The notes below the pieces were generated by a model. The model was not told where the DNA came from, made no database searches, and was given only the letters and a program-made list of their open reading frames with translations. Below are positions 1 to 8,742 of a stretch of DNA of 64,000 bases, in pieces. Within the stretch, counting starts at the first letter, position 1; each line of letters begins with the position of its first letter. The stretch lies in assembly GCF_014649795.1 (NCBI RefSeq), contig NZ_BMTS01000002.1:124001-188000 (forward strand), given 5' to 3'. A program made the translations under genes and the position numbers. This DNA is from Streptomyces melanogenes (lineage in GTDB: Bacteria; Actinomycetota; Actinomycetes; Streptomycetales; Streptomycetaceae).

Positions 1-194
1 TGCAGGCGGTGGCGCTGCCGGACGGCCGCGCGCTCGCCTTCAAGGTCGACGACGGCGCCGCGCGCGCCCTCGGCCCGGTCCTGGCCCGCGCGCTGCGCCT
101 GCTCGGCGTGGACGCGCCGGTGGTCGACCGCATCGGCAGCGCGCCGCTGCTGGGCGGGGCGGAGCGGGTGGGGGAGGTCCGGGCGGCGTTCTGA
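1..194 (+). CDS. Asparaginase-family protein, C-terminal fragment
   Basis: The reading frame is open from the window edge and ends in TGA at 192-194, so only the last part of the gene is present. The visible residues (LPDGRALAFKVDDGAARA, then RALRLLGVDAP) resemble the C-terminus of the actinobacterial L-asparaginase II family, in which a DG-x-A-x-K-x-(D/E)-DG-x-x-RA stretch is typical. No catalytic residue lies in the visible part, so activity cannot be judged. A GTG at position 9 is only an in-frame valine. Family assignment is from recalled sequence pattern and is moderate. Confidence 0.55.
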   Translation, partial: QAVALPDGRALAFKVDDGAARALGPVLARALRLLGVDAPVVDRIGSAPLLGGAERVGEVRAAF

Positions 195-259
195 GGCGTC
201 GCCGCGAGGCCCCGGAAATTGCCGCGACAGCCGGGCGGGGGCGTGCCTAGCGTGACGGT

Positions 260-1540
260 ATGAGCCCGAGCCGCCGCGAAGCCGCCCCCACCCCTCCCGC
301 CCTCGACATCCGTACCGTCTCCGAAGCCGAGTTCGGCGACTGGCTCAAGGCCGTCAACGTCGGCTTCCTACGGCCGCCGGTGGTGGGCGAGAACGACCTG
401 GCGAACCGGCTGGCCAACAGCGATCTGGCGCGTACGCAGGGCGTGTTCGACAACGGCCGCTGTGTGGCGACCTTCCGCTCGTTCGCCCAGGAGCTGACCG
501 TGGTGGGCGGCGCGGCCGTCCCCACCAGCGCGGTCACCAACGTCACGGTCTCCCCGACGCACCGCCGACGCGGCCTGCTCAGCAGGATGATGGCGAACGA
601 CCTGGCGGCGGCGAAGGAGCGCGGCGAGGTGGCGGCGACGCTGATCGCCGCCGAGTACCCGATCTACGGGCGGTACGGGTTCGGCCCCGCCACCTGGACC
701 GCCGAGTGGGAGGTCGACACCGGCCGGGCGGGCCTGGACCCGCGCTGGTCGGGCCCCGAGGACGGCGGCCGCGTCGAGCTGGCCGACGCCGGGGACGTAC
801 GCAAGCTGGGCCCCGAGCTCTTCGAGCGCTTCCGGGCCGGGCAGCCGGGCGCGGTGAGCCGGAGCGCCCGCTGGTGGGACCTGACCACGGGTACGGTCCG
901 GCGGGACGACCAGCCGTGGACCGAGCCGTTCTGGGCGGTGTACCGCTCGGCGGCGGGCGAGGTGGAGGGTCTGGCGGCTTACCACGCGGACGAGACGTGG
1001 ACGGACGCCAAGCAGCCGCTGAACACGGCGACGGTGCGCGGGCTGCTGGGGCTGACCCCGGCCGCCGAGCGCGCGCTGTGGCACTTCGTCTGCTCGGTCG
1101 ACTGGATCACCAAGGTCCGCACGGGCTACCGCGCCCCCGACGACCTGCTCCCGCTGCTCCTCCCGGACCCGCGCGCGGCCCGGATGGTGACGCACGCGGA
1201 CTTCCTGTGGCTGCGGGTGCTGGACGTCGTACGGGCCCTTGAGGCGCGTACGTACGCGTCCTCGGGCACCCTCGTCCTGGAGGTCACGGACGCGTCCGGC
1301 CTCGCGTCGGGCCGCTACCGCCTGGACGCGGACCCGTCCGGCGCGTCCTGTGCCCCCACGACTTCGTCGCCGGATCTGACTCTGGACGTCCGGGAGTTGG
1401 GGACGCTGTACCTGGGAGACGAGTCGGCGGTGCGACTGGCCGCGCTGGGCCGGGCCGCCGAGGAGACGGCGGGGGCAGCGGCCCGGGCGGACGCCCTCTT
1501 GCGGACGCCTCGGCGGGCCTGGTGCCCGGACATGTTCTGA
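260..1540 (+). CDS. GNAT family N-acetyltransferase, Eis-like (426 aa)
   Basis: Predicted acetyl-CoA-dependent N-acetyltransferase of the Eis (enhanced intracellular survival) type, cytoplasmic. The N-terminal half carries the GNAT acetyl-CoA site ([17 protein letters not shown], about residues 95-111) followed by [13 protein letters not shown], where Eis proteins have their catalytic tyrosine. The C-terminal third resembles the sterol-carrier-like domain of Eis. The protein ends in phenylalanine; in Eis the terminal carboxylate acts as catalytic base, so this ending fits. Length (426) is normal for the family. Known Eis enzymes acetylate lysine side chains or aminoglycosides at several positions; the substrate here is unknown. 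Confidence 0.85.
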   Translation: MSPSRREAAPTPPALDIRTVSEAEFGDWLKAVNVGFLRPPVVGENDLANRLANSDLARTQGVFDNGRCVATFRSFAQELTVVGGAAVPTSAVTNVTVSPTHRRRGLLSRMMANDLAAAKERGEVAATLIAAEYPIYGRYGFGPATWTAEWEVDTGRAGLDPRWSGPEDGGRVELADAGDVRKLGPELFERFRAGQPGAVSRSARWWDLTTGTVRRDDQPWTEPFWAVYRSAAGEVEGLAAYHADETWTDAKQPLNTATVRGLLGLTPAAERALWHFVCSVDWITKVRTGYRAPDDLLPLLLPDPRAARMVTHADFLWLRVLDVVRALEARTYASSGTLVLEVTDASGLASGRYRLDADPSGASCAPTTSSPDLTLDVRELGTLYLGDESAVRLAALGRAAEETAGAAARADALLRTPRRAWCPDMF

Positions 1541-1555
1541 TGCTGACGGCGATGC

Positions 1556-1747
1556 TCATTTGTCCGCCTGCGGGATGAGTGCGGCGAGGATCGCGGCCGC
1601 GCCGATGACGGTGAAGGTGTGGTCGTGGGTCTGCACGCCGACGGACAGCACCACGATCCCCACGGTGCCGACGGCCCCGAGCTTGTGGTGGACCAGCTTC
1701 TCGGAGGCGACGAGGGCTAGGGCGACGATGAGCGCGATCACTGGCAT
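1556..1747 (-). CDS. Small membrane protein (63 aa), unknown function
   Basis: Starts at ATG 1747 (MPVIALIVALALVASEK), preceded on the minus strand by GGGGAGGGACTCC, a good ribosome site; the longer open frame to 1807 lacks one. Two hydrophobic segments (about residues 3-15 and 28-41) flank a short polar loop, and the C-terminal third is again hydrophobic, so this is probably an integral membrane protein. It is divergent from the GntR gene at 1896 and shares a 148-bp intergenic region holding a perfect inverted repeat. Function not recognised. Confidence 0.7.
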   Translation of the reverse strand: MPVIALIVALALVASEKLVHHKLGAVGTVGIVVLSVGVQTHDHTFTVIGAAAILAALIPQADK

Positions 1748-1787
1748 GGAGTCCCTCCCCGTAGGACTTCGTAGGGCTTCGGAGAAC

Positions 1788-1816
1788 TTCACCAAGTTGG
1801 CGGACAACTTGGTGAA
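1788..1816. promoter_or_regulatory. Perfect 12-bp inverted repeat, candidate operator
   Basis: Arms TTCACCAAGTTG (1788-1799) and CAACTTGGTGAA (1805-1816) are exact reverse complements separated by GCGGA. The repeat lies between divergent genes (starts at 1747 and 1896), where an operator for the GntR regulator at 1896 would be expected. No T-tract follows on either strand, which argues against a terminator. A partial third copy (AAGTTG, 1815-1820) follows directly. Confidence 0.6.
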
Positions 1817-1895
1817 GTTGTCCCGCTAGCTCAAGACCCATAAACCAACTCCCGAACAACTCCCCATTGCTGTCAGATAGTTGTAGCGTTCAGAT

Positions 1896-2792
1896 GTGAC
1901 TTCGCAACCTGAGGTGACGGACGGCGGGGACGCCAGGCGCACCCCCGACGACGTGGCGGCCTCCCTGCGGGCCCGGATCCGCGCGGGCGAGCTCAAGGTC
2001 GGCGCCAAACTGCCCACCCAGGCCTGGCTGGTGGAGCACTACGGCGTGGAGCGGACGGTGGTGCGCCAGGCCCTGCAGCAACTGCACGGCGAGGGCCTGA
2101 TCACCGAGGGCCGCAAGGGCGCCCCCGCGAAGATCGCCAGCGCGGTCCCGGCCGCGTCGCGCCCTTCGGACGAGGAACCGAAGCGGACGGCGGCGGTCCT
2201 GAGCCCCCGGGTGGCGGAGGCGTTCCGCGCGCGGGAGGTGCGGATCGACGCGGTGTGCCTGACGACGGAGACGCTGAATCTGGCGCTGGGGGAGCCGCTG
2301 GGTGCGATCCACGCGGGGCTGTTCCGGCCGGAGTCGGTGCATGTGCGGGTGCTGCTGCCGGACCGGGGGATCAATCTTGCTTTTCCGCGGCCCGTACACC
2401 GTTCCGTGGACGGCGACGACCGGCTTGTACACGAGCGCTGGCTCAGCCAGCGGAACACCCAAGGCCTGGTCCTGCGGGACAACTTGGAGGCACTGCACAT
2501 CATCGAGGACATCGACGTCCGCATCGAGTTCCAGGCGCTCCCGCTCACCTCGCCGATCAAGCTCTACCTGCTCAACGGCTCCGAGGCCCTCTTCGGCTAC
2601 TACGACATCACCCGCCGCGAACAGGAGATCGACGACACCTCGGTGGAGATCTATGACTCGCTGGGCAACCAGTCGATCCTGTTCCAGTACCTGCGCAGCG
2701 GGGGGTCGAGGGACGCGGCCTTCGTGGAGCGGTCGCAGCGGTGGTTCGACGGCCTCTGGAACACGATCACTTCGCAGTTGAGACTGTCCTGA
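1896..2792 (+). CDS. GntR-family transcriptional regulator (298 aa)
   Basis: DNA-binding regulator. Residues about 15-80 form a GntR winged helix (DDVAASLRARIRAGELKVGAKLPTQ, then HYGVERTVVRQALQQL and a GLITEGRKGAPAK wing). The C-terminal domain (about 110-298) is not a recognised UTRA or FCD domain but is shared with the second regulator at 3704: both have an I-x-x-G...V/I-R-x-LLP block, a KLYL-(L/V)-N-x-x-EAL block and a terminal SQRWFD. Start is GTG at 1896; the ATG at 1894 reads straight into TGA. An operator-like repeat lies 80 bp upstream. First gene of the GntR-HAD-GntR-kinase island, so likely controls it. Confidence 0.85.
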   Translation: MTSQPEVTDGGDARRTPDDVAASLRARIRAGELKVGAKLPTQAWLVEHYGVERTVVRQALQQLHGEGLITEGRKGAPAKIASAVPAASRPSDEEPKRTAAVLSPRVAEAFRAREVRIDAVCLTTETLNLALGEPLGAIHAGLFRPESVHVRVLLPDRGINLAFPRPVHRSVDGDDRLVHERWLSQRNTQGLVLRDNLEALHIIEDIDVRIEFQALPLTSPIKLYLLNGSEALFGYYDITRREQEIDDTSVEIYDSLGNQSILFQYLRSGGSRDAAFVERSQRWFDGLWNTITSQLRLS

Positions 2793-2823
2793 TGGACACT
2801 CAAATCTTACGAATTCCTCGTCG

Positions 2824-3519
2824 GTGGTGACCGTGATGGAGGACCTGACGGGTTTGATCGCGAAAGCTGAATGCGTGCTCTTCGACTTCGACGGCCCCGT
2901 CTGCCGCCTCTTCGCCCACCACAGCGCGCCCGGAGTGGCGCACAGGATGAGGCGCCTCGCGAAGGCGCGAGGGCTCCGGGTGAAGGCATCCAGAGACCCG
3001 CATCGCGTCCTGAGGATCGCGAGCGAACTGCGTCCGGGCAGCGGGCTGGTCAGTGAGCTGGAGGAGCGGCTGACCAGGGAGGAGACCGGCGCTGCGATGA
3101 GCGCCACACCCACCCCGCATGCCGACGAGCTGATACGGACCTGGCGGCTCGGCGGCCGAGGGTTGGCCATAACGACCAACAACTCCCCGCGCGCGGTGGA
3201 GCGCTACCTGACCGACCAGGGGCTCATCGACTGCTTCGCCCCCCACATCCACGGCCGCACCACCGACCTGGATCTGCTGAAGCCGGATCCGTACTGCCTC
3301 CACCAGGCCCTGGACTCCCTGGGCTCGCGTCCCGCGGCCGCACTGATGATCGGCGACAGCGCCACGGACTGGGATGCCGCCCAGCGAGCGGGCGTCCCTT
3401 TCCTCGGATACGCGCGCGACACCAGACGGGCGAAACGATTGCGCAGGGCCGGGGCGCCGCTGGTGGTGACCTCGCTGGGCGGGGTCCTTGAAGCGGTGCG
3501 AGGTGTCGGCGGGTTGTGA
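2824..3519 (+). CDS. HAD-family hydrolase, phosphatase-like (231 aa)
   Basis: Predicted haloacid-dehalogenase-superfamily phosphatase. All four motifs are visible: motif I FDFDGPV (nucleophile and acid/base aspartates), motif II AITTNNSPRAVE, motif III lysine in LLKPDPYCL, and motif IV GDSATDWDAA for Mg2+ binding. The helical cap between motifs I and II (about residues 35-110) suggests a small phosphorylated metabolite as substrate. It follows the first GntR gene by 31 bp and precedes the second; a phosphatase beside a double phosphotransferase suggests opposing reactions on one metabolite, which is inference. GTG at 2824 is the earliest start; GTG 2833 or ATG 2836 are alternatives. Confidence 0.85.
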   Translation: MVTVMEDLTGLIAKAECVLFDFDGPVCRLFAHHSAPGVAHRMRRLAKARGLRVKASRDPHRVLRIASELRPGSGLVSELEERLTREETGAAMSATPTPHADELIRTWRLGGRGLAITTNNSPRAVERYLTDQGLIDCFAPHIHGRTTDLDLLKPDPYCLHQALDSLGSRPAAALMIGDSATDWDAAQRAGVPFLGYARDTRRAKRLRRAGAPLVVTSLGGVLEAVRGVGGL

Positions 3520-3588
3520 GGCGCCGGCAGCGAACGAGCGCTGCGTCCTCGCCGTAGGGATCCTCATGGGACCCTCCCTGTTTGCCTT

Positions 3589-3618
3589 CAGTTGGACTGA
3601 TCAATGGCAGTCCAACTG
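3589..3618. promoter_or_regulatory. Perfect 11-bp inverted repeat, candidate operator
   Basis: Arms CAGTTGGACTG (3589-3599) and CAGTCCAACTG (3608-3618) are exact reverse complements around ATCAATGG. They sit 86 bp upstream of the second GntR gene, followed by a possible -10 element TATATG at 3691-3696. A third, single copy of the half-site follows immediately (AACTGGACTG, 3614-3623). Most likely the binding site of one of the two GntR proteins. The sequence differs from the 1788-1816 repeat, so each regulator may have its own site. Confidence 0.6.
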
Positions 3619-3703
3619 GACTGAATTGGTGCTTGAGAGCTATGTCCCCGAGCCTTCCGATCCTTTAACCCGCCATCTGTTCGGGGTTCCTATATGACTG
3701 AAA

Positions 3704-4654
3704 GTGGCATGCCGGAACGCCGGGAGCAGTACGGTCGCAGGTGTGGGCAGTCAGCGAGCGGGTGGAGGGACGGGCAGGGCGTTCCAACGTGTCGCGGACA
3801 CCCTGCGCAGTCGGCTGGCAGACGGCCGCACCTACCCGATCGACCGGCTGCTGCCTTCCGAGCGGGAGCTCGCCGCGGAGTTCGACGTGTCCCGGGACAC
3901 CGTCCAGCGGGTCCTGCGGGAGCTGCGGAGCGAGGGCTGGATCAGGGCCGAGCAGGGCCGAGGACACCGGGTCGTCAAGACACAGAGCATCCACTCACCT
4001 GACCAGCCGCAGGGCCACGCCAAGCGGGTCAACCTCGAACTCGTCCTCGACAAGGCGTTCGCGGCGGAGGAGGTGGCCCTGGACGTGTACAGCCTCACCT
4101 CGGAATCACTGGTGGGCCGACTTCAGGAGCAGGCAGGCCGGATCCGACGAGGCGAGATCTCGCCTCGCGGTATCAAAATCCGGATGCTCCTGCCTGCCAA
4201 GGATGCTCTGATGGATCTTCCACGGCCTTGCGGCGGCGGTGACAACGCGGCCCTGCTGGAGCGGCTGCACGGCATCATCGACGTCATGGCCGGGATGGTG
4301 CGCAAGACGCTGGAGGACCTGAACACCGAGGGCTGGGTACCGTCCGTGACCGTGGCCGTCAGATATACGCGGTCAAGACCCCAGTTCAAGCTCTATCTGG
4401 TCAACCGGACCGAGGCGCTGCACGCGCTGTACCGGTCGGAGCGCCGCCCCATCACGCTCCACGGGGGAGAGACGGTCGACGCCGTGGACATACTCGGGAT
4501 GCAGGCGACCCTGATCCACTACGAGAAGGGCGCGGACCCCGAGTCCCACGGCTCGCTTTTCGTACGGGAGTCCCAACGCTGGTTCGACGAGGAATGGATT
4601 AATTCACTCTCTGGAGCTACTTGGCGTCCGAGTGGTGCAACTGCGGGCGAGTAA
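3704..4654 (+). CDS. GntR-family transcriptional regulator, second paralogue (316 aa)
   Basis: Winged-helix GntR protein: AFQRVADTLRSRLADG, then DRLLPSERELAAEFDVSRD and TVQRVLRELRSEGWI (about residues 26-85). The C-terminal domain matches that of the 1896 regulator (SLTSESL; GIKIRMLLPAKDALMDLPRP; FKLYLVNRTEALHALY; SQRWFDEEW), so the two are probably ancient paralogues sensing related ligands. GTG 3704 is the earliest start; GTG 3743 (second M of MGSQRAGGG) is equally plausible because no clear ribosome site precedes either. A perfect inverted repeat lies upstream. The tandem kinase gene follows 61 bp downstream. Confidence 0.83.
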   Translation: MACRNAGSSTVAGVGSQRAGGGTGRAFQRVADTLRSRLADGRTYPIDRLLPSERELAAEFDVSRDTVQRVLRELRSEGWIRAEQGRGHRVVKTQSIHSPDQPQGHAKRVNLELVLDKAFAAEEVALDVYSLTSESLVGRLQEQAGRIRRGEISPRGIKIRMLLPAKDALMDLPRPCGGGDNAALLERLHGIIDVMAGMVRKTLEDLNTEGWVPSVTVAVRYTRSRPQFKLYLVNRTEALHALYRSERRPITLHGGETVDAVDILGMQATLIHYEKGADPESHGSLFVRESQRWFDEEWINSLSGATWRPSGATAGE

Positions 4655-4715
4655 AGCGGGTTTGCGCTTAGTAGGCTCTGCTCGTCATCGCCAGCGCCGT
4701 TGAATCATCCAGGGA

Positions 4716-6929
4716 GTGGCCCAGGTGGCCGGCAGTCCCCATGTGGCCGGTCCCCCGGCGCCCAGCCGTTCGTCGTCCGACGCCTGCGGCGCCTTCCTGC
4801 GGAACGCGCTCCGCGAGGGCACGATGAGCCGCGGGCATCATCACCGCAACTTCTTCGCCAGGCTCGACGAGCCGATGGCGAGGCTGCTGGGACGGGAGCA
4901 GGGCGAGTTCGTCACCGTACGGCAGCGGGCCCAAGGCGTACTGGGCGTCGTCATCAGGACCTGGCCCGAGGAAGATCGCATCCTGGAGGCGATTCGCGGG
5001 AGGGTTCCGTGTGTCCCCGAGCTCCTGATGTCCTGCGGCGACACGGACATCCACAGCTATGTGGCAGGCGTGCCGCTGTCGGCGGTCTGCCCCGACGGCA
5101 TGCGGCTGGACGCCGACCTGGTCACTTCGCTTGCCGGTCTGTTCGCCGACCTGGCCAAGGTATCCCGGTGGGTATTGCCGCCGCTGCCGACCTCCTGGCC
5201 GCGCGACGGTGACAGTACGGGATTCCTGCGAAGGCTCGTGGTCCTGGCCGAAGAGCAAGTGAGGCAGCCCAACTGGACTGAATTCGGTGGTCTGTTCATC
5301 GCACTCGGTGTGCCCGAGGACGTGCTGCGACGGTACGTCGAGAGGCTGCCGACGCTGACCCCGCGCCCCTACGCTCTGCTCCACACCGATCTCCACAGGG
5401 ACAACGTGATCGTCCCGTTCGTCGCCGATCCACCGCTTGTCTGCCTCGACTGGGAACTCGCCTCTTACGGCGACCCCTTGCATGACCTGGCCACCCATCT
5501 GGTCCGGATGCGCTACCCGGCTGCCCAGTGGGACGAGGCGACGGCTGCCTGGCGGCTGGCCGTGGAGCAAGAGTGCCCAGCTGCGGTCGTATCCATGGAA
5601 CAGGAGCTCCGGCACTATGTGGATTTCGAGCGGGCACAGTCGGTGTTTCCGGACACCATGCGCGCGGCGCGGAGCCTCGGCGCAGCGGACGAACCGAAAG
5701 GGTTGGACTCAGCCGCGCGGAGCATCAGCGATGCTCTGGAACGGGCCAGCGAGCCACTGGCCCTCGGGGAGCCGCCCGCAGTGACCGAGGTGGAGAACAT
5801 CCTCCACCGCTGGTACACCGCCCGCCTCACCATCAGGAAAAGGGCGCCACGGCCCGCGCCGCCCCTCGTGTGGCACAGGGCCGACGGGTCCGTGGATCGA
5901 GCCCCCTTCCCCGACGCGGCGGTGCGGGAGGCACTGGCCGCCGAGGGGTCGGCCGGGGCGGAACACGTCTTCAAGGGAACGGGCCACCTCAACACGGTCG
6001 TACGGGTACGGGAGCCCGTCGATGCCACGGTGATCGTGCGTCGCAGACTCGGCGGCGCGGGGTTGGAGCACATGGGGCGCCTGGACGAGAACGAGGTGCT
6101 GCGGGCCCTGGAGTCCTTCTGCGCGCGAGTGCGGGCCCCTCGCCTGCTGGCCGTCGGATCCACCCGCCCCGGAGGCAACTTCGCCATCCACTCTTATATC
6201 GGCGGTCCAGGCGGGATGCCGGCACCTCGGCATCCCGCGGACGGGCTGATGCCGAAACAGGCGGACGCGTTGGTGGACCAGCTGTGCGAGCTGGCGCTGA
6301 TGCCCACTGACCGCTTCGGCGGTGAGCCGAAGCTCGACGGGTTCTATGAATGGCTGTGCGCGCAGCTCGCCGATCTCGTGGCGAGACTGCCGAGGGAGAC
6401 GATGCAACTCGCCCAGGGGCTCGGACTGCCGGACGCCGATCAGCTGAGGGACATCCTCGGCCGCCACAAAGTGACCGATCGCCGCCCGGTGCTCCTGCAC
6501 GGGGATCTCAATCCCTGGAATCTGGTGATTGGCGCTGCTAATCGGCTCACCCTCATCGACTGGGAACTGGCCATGATCGGTGACCCGTTGTACGACTTGG
6601 TGCGCCATCTGCACCTGACGCCGCACAGGCCGTGGATCCGCGACCGCATGTACGGGCGCTGGGCCGGGCAGCTGGGCGACGATTACACCAAGGGGTGGGC
6701 GGAGGACATCGAGGTCTACCAGCGGATCGAGGTGGTTCGCTCGGCCTATGTAGATCTGCACCGGCTGACGGCCGGAGCCGGGCTGGAGGCCCCCAATGTC
6801 CGCCGGGCGCTGGCGAATTACCAGCGCACCGTCATGGCTGCCACATCCGCACTGGGACGGCGAGGTCAGCAAGTGACCAACCCGCACTTGGCGAAGGCGC
6901 TGTCGGGTGCGGGTGTCGCGGGTGAATGA
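4716..6929 (+). CDS. Tandem aminoglycoside-phosphotransferase-fold kinase (737 aa)
   Basis: Two complete APH-fold phosphotransferase domains are fused in one protein. Domain 1 has LLHTDLHRDNVIV (catalytic Brenner loop) and CLDWELASYGDPLHDLATHL (metal-binding loop) near residues 220-265. Domain 2 repeats both as LLHGDLNPWNLVIG and LIDWELAMIGDPLYDLVRHL near 595-640. Each ends in the family's DxxxDL helix, so both look catalytically competent. Single-domain relatives phosphorylate aminoglycosides, choline, homoserine or thioribose; the substrate here is not predictable. Last gene of the GntR-HAD-GntR island. GTG 4725 has a better-spaced AGGGAG than GTG 4716, so the true start may be three codons later. 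Confidence 0.83.
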   Translation: MAQVAGSPHVAGPPAPSRSSSDACGAFLRNALREGTMSRGHHHRNFFARLDEPMARLLGREQGEFVTVRQRAQGVLGVVIRTWPEEDRILEAIRGRVPCVPELLMSCGDTDIHSYVAGVPLSAVCPDGMRLDADLVTSLAGLFADLAKVSRWVLPPLPTSWPRDGDSTGFLRRLVVLAEEQVRQPNWTEFGGLFIALGVPEDVLRRYVERLPTLTPRPYALLHTDLHRDNVIVPFVADPPLVCLDWELASYGDPLHDLATHLVRMRYPAAQWDEATAAWRLAVEQECPAAVVSMEQELRHYVDFERAQSVFPDTMRAARSLGAADEPKGLDSAARSISDALERASEPLALGEPPAVTEVENILHRWYTARLTIRKRAPRPAPPLVWHRADGSVDRAPFPDAAVREALAAEGSAGAEHVFKGTGHLNTVVRVREPVDATVIVRRRLGGAGLEHMGRLDENEVLRALESFCARVRAPRLLAVGSTRPGGNFAIHSYIGGPGGMPAPRHPADGLMPKQADALVDQLCELALMPTDRFGGEPKLDGFYEWLCAQLADLVARLPRETMQLAQGLGLPDADQLRDILGRHKVTDRRPVLLHGDLNPWNLVIGAANRLTLIDWELAMIGDPLYDLVRHLHLTPHRPWIRDRMYGRWAGQLGDDYTKGWAEDIEVYQRIEVVRSAYVDLHRLTAGAGLEAPNVRRALANYQRTVMAATSALGRRGQQVTNPHLAKALSGAGVAGE

Positions 6930-6977
6930 AGGTAGCCCGTACGGAGCCTGTCCGCACGCCCCCTCCCCGCACCGTCC

Positions 6978-7946
6978 CTACACACTCAGCAGCACCTTCC
7001 CCACCACCCCCCGCCCCTCAATCACCGCATGCGCCTCCCCCGCCCGCTCCAGCGGATACACCGCCCCCACCACCGTCCGCAGGCGCCCCGCAGCCGCCTC
7101 CTCCAGGGCCCGGGCCGCCAGGGCCACCCGCCGCGCAGGCGGGATCTGGACATCCGCGATGCCCAGGAACGTGATCGAGCGGCGGGCGGCCTCCTCCGGA
7201 GGTACCGCCGCGAAGTCGCCCGTCGGCGCGCCGTGGGCCGAGAAGCGGCCGCCCGGGGCCGTCAGGGGGAACGCCGCCGCGCCCACCGCGCCGCCCACCC
7301 CGTCCAGGACCACATCCGCACCCCCGCCCAGCGCCTCCGCCGCGCGCCGGGGCCAGTCCGGGAGTGCCGCGTCCACCACCTCGTGGGCGCCCAACTCCAG
7401 GGCGAGGGCAAGCTTCTCCCGCCCCCGGGCCACCCCTACCACCCGCGCCCCCCGCGACCGCGCCAGCTGGACCAGCAGCGTGCCCATTCCCCCCGACGCC
7501 CCCGTGATCAGCACCGTCTCGCCCGCCTTCAGGGCCGTGAGGTCCAGCAGGGCCAGGGCCGTCACGCTGTCGTGGATCAGGGCGGCCGCCTCGCGCAGGC
7601 CCAGGCCGTCGGGGACCGGGACCAGGTGGTCGACGGGGACGGCGGCCAGCGAGGCGTAGCTGCCGGGCTCGACCGCGGCGATCACCCGGCGGCCCGACCA
7701 CTGGGCCGGGTCGACCTCCGCGCCGGTCGAGACGACCGTGCCGGAGACCCCGCCGCCGGGCACGTACGGCGGCTCGACGTCGAAGTACTCCCCGAACGCC
7801 CCCGCCCGTATCTGCGTCTGCACGAACAGCGTGTCGATGTGGTCGACCGCGATCACCACCTCGTCCGGCCCCGCCACCGGGTCCGGCAGCTCCGCCGGAA
7901 CCAGTACCTCCGGGCCGCCGAACTCCTTCACCTGTGCCACACGCAT
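6978..7946 (-). CDS. NADPH-dependent MDR oxidoreductase, zinc-free quinone-reductase type (322 aa)
   Basis: Medium-chain dehydrogenase/reductase. The N-terminal GroES-like domain starts MRVAQVKEFGGPEVL, and the Rossmann nucleotide-binding motif is VLITGASGGMGTLLVQLARSRGARVVG (about residues 143-170), typical of NADPH quinone oxidoreductases. The catalytic and structural zinc cysteines of alcohol dehydrogenases are absent. ATG 7946 is preceded by GGGTGATC. The divergent TetR gene at 8070 is the likely regulator; the pair shares a 123-bp intergenic region. The C-terminus ends VVGKVLLSV as in the family. Confidence 0.9.
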   Translation of the reverse strand: MRVAQVKEFGGPEVLVPAELPDPVAGPDEVVIAVDHIDTLFVQTQIRAGAFGEYFDVEPPYVPGGGVSGTVVSTGAEVDPAQWSGRRVIAAVEPGSYASLAAVPVDHLVPVPDGLGLREAAALIHDSVTALALLDLTALKAGETVLITGASGGMGTLLVQLARSRGARVVGVARGREKLALALELGAHEVVDAALPDWPRRAAEALGGGADVVLDGVGGAVGAAAFPLTAPGGRFSAHGAPTGDFAAVPPEEAARRSITFLGIADVQIPPARRVALAARALEEAAAGRLRTVVGAVYPLERAGEAHAVIEGRGVVGKVLLSV

Positions 7947-7948
7947 AA

Positions 7949-7990
7949 CCGATCACCCATCCCCGTCGTTCAGTCGAAGTCTGTGATCGG
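7949..7990. promoter_or_regulatory. Candidate TetR operator region, split 8-bp inverted repeat
   Basis: CCGATCAC (7949-7956) and GTGATCGG (7983-7990) are exact reverse complements 26 bp apart between the divergent oxidoreductase (7946) and TetR (8070) starts. The arms could be two half-sites for a TetR dimer of dimers, or chance; the long spacer makes this only a weak call. Confidence 0.35.
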
Positions 7991-8069
7991 AGTCTTTTTC
8001 CTCAAGTGGGGTTGAGGTCAAGCGCCCGCCGCCCCGCCCCCTCCCGCGCCCTCCCCGTACGCTCGCCCC

Positions 8070-8678
8070 ATGGGCTTGCGGGAGCAGAAGAAGCAGCAGA
8101 CGTACCAGGCCGTCTCGGACGTGGCCATCGCCCTCTTCCTGGAGAAGGGCTTCGACAATGTGCCGGTCGCGGAGGTCGCGGCCGCCGCCGGGATCTCCAA
8201 GCCGACCCTCTTTCGCTACTTCCCGGCCAAGGAGGACCTGGCCCTGCACCGGTTCTCCGACCACGAGGACGAGGCCGCCCGGGTGGTCGCGCAGGGGCGT
8301 ACGGAGGGGCTCGCCCCGCTGCCCGCCCTGCGCCGCCACTTCCTCGCCGGGCTCGACGGCCGCGACCCGGTGACCGGCCTGAACGACGACCCGCGGGTCC
8401 GCGCGTACCACGGGCTGCTCTACGGGACCCCCAGCCTCGTCGCGCGGCTCTTCTCGTACCAGGGCCGGGCCGAGGGCGCGCTCGCGCAGGCCCTGGGCAC
8501 GGACATCGGCGCGCGCCTCGCCGCCGGCCAGATCGTCGCCGTACAGCGGATCCTCGCGGAGGAGAACTGGCGGCGGATCCAGGCCGGGGAGAGCGCCGAG
8601 GAGGTCCACGAGAGTGCCGTCGTGGCTGCTGAGGAGGCTTTCGCGCAGCTCAGGGACGGCTTGGGGAAGTACGCGTAG
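8070..8678 (+). CDS. TetR-family transcriptional regulator (202 aa)
   Basis: One-component repressor. The N-terminal helix-turn-helix is clear: AIALFLEKGFDNVPVAEVAAA followed by AGISKPTLFRYFPAKED (about residues 19-58). The C-terminal ligand domain is helical and not assignable. It is transcribed away from the MDR oxidoreductase, the classic arrangement of a TetR repressor with its target. ATG 8070 is the first in-frame start after the intergenic region. Confidence 0.9.
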   Translation: MGLREQKKQQTYQAVSDVAIALFLEKGFDNVPVAEVAAAAGISKPTLFRYFPAKEDLALHRFSDHEDEAARVVAQGRTEGLAPLPALRRHFLAGLDGRDPVTGLNDDPRVRAYHGLLYGTPSLVARLFSYQGRAEGALAQALGTDIGARLAAGQIVAVQRILAEENWRRIQAGESAEEVHESAVVAAEEAFAQLRDGLGKYA

Positions 8679-8742
8679 CAGGCACCATCCCGCATTTCAT
8701 TACTGAGTAAAAAATTTAACCGAGTTGCGTTACGCTGGATCC

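Noticed and set aside
368..1195. Minus-strand frame within the Eis-like gene
   Set aside because: Arg/Gly/Ala-rich composition and no ribosome site; third-position GC shadow.
3488..3697. 69-codon plus-strand frame across the second GntR promoter
   Set aside because: It runs through the perfect inverted repeat, overlaps the HAD gene end and has no domain.
3613..5286. 16-bp identity (CCAACTGGACTGAATT) between the GntR promoter and the kinase coding sequence
   Set aside because: One 16-bp repeat is expected by chance at this length; lacks the other operator arm.
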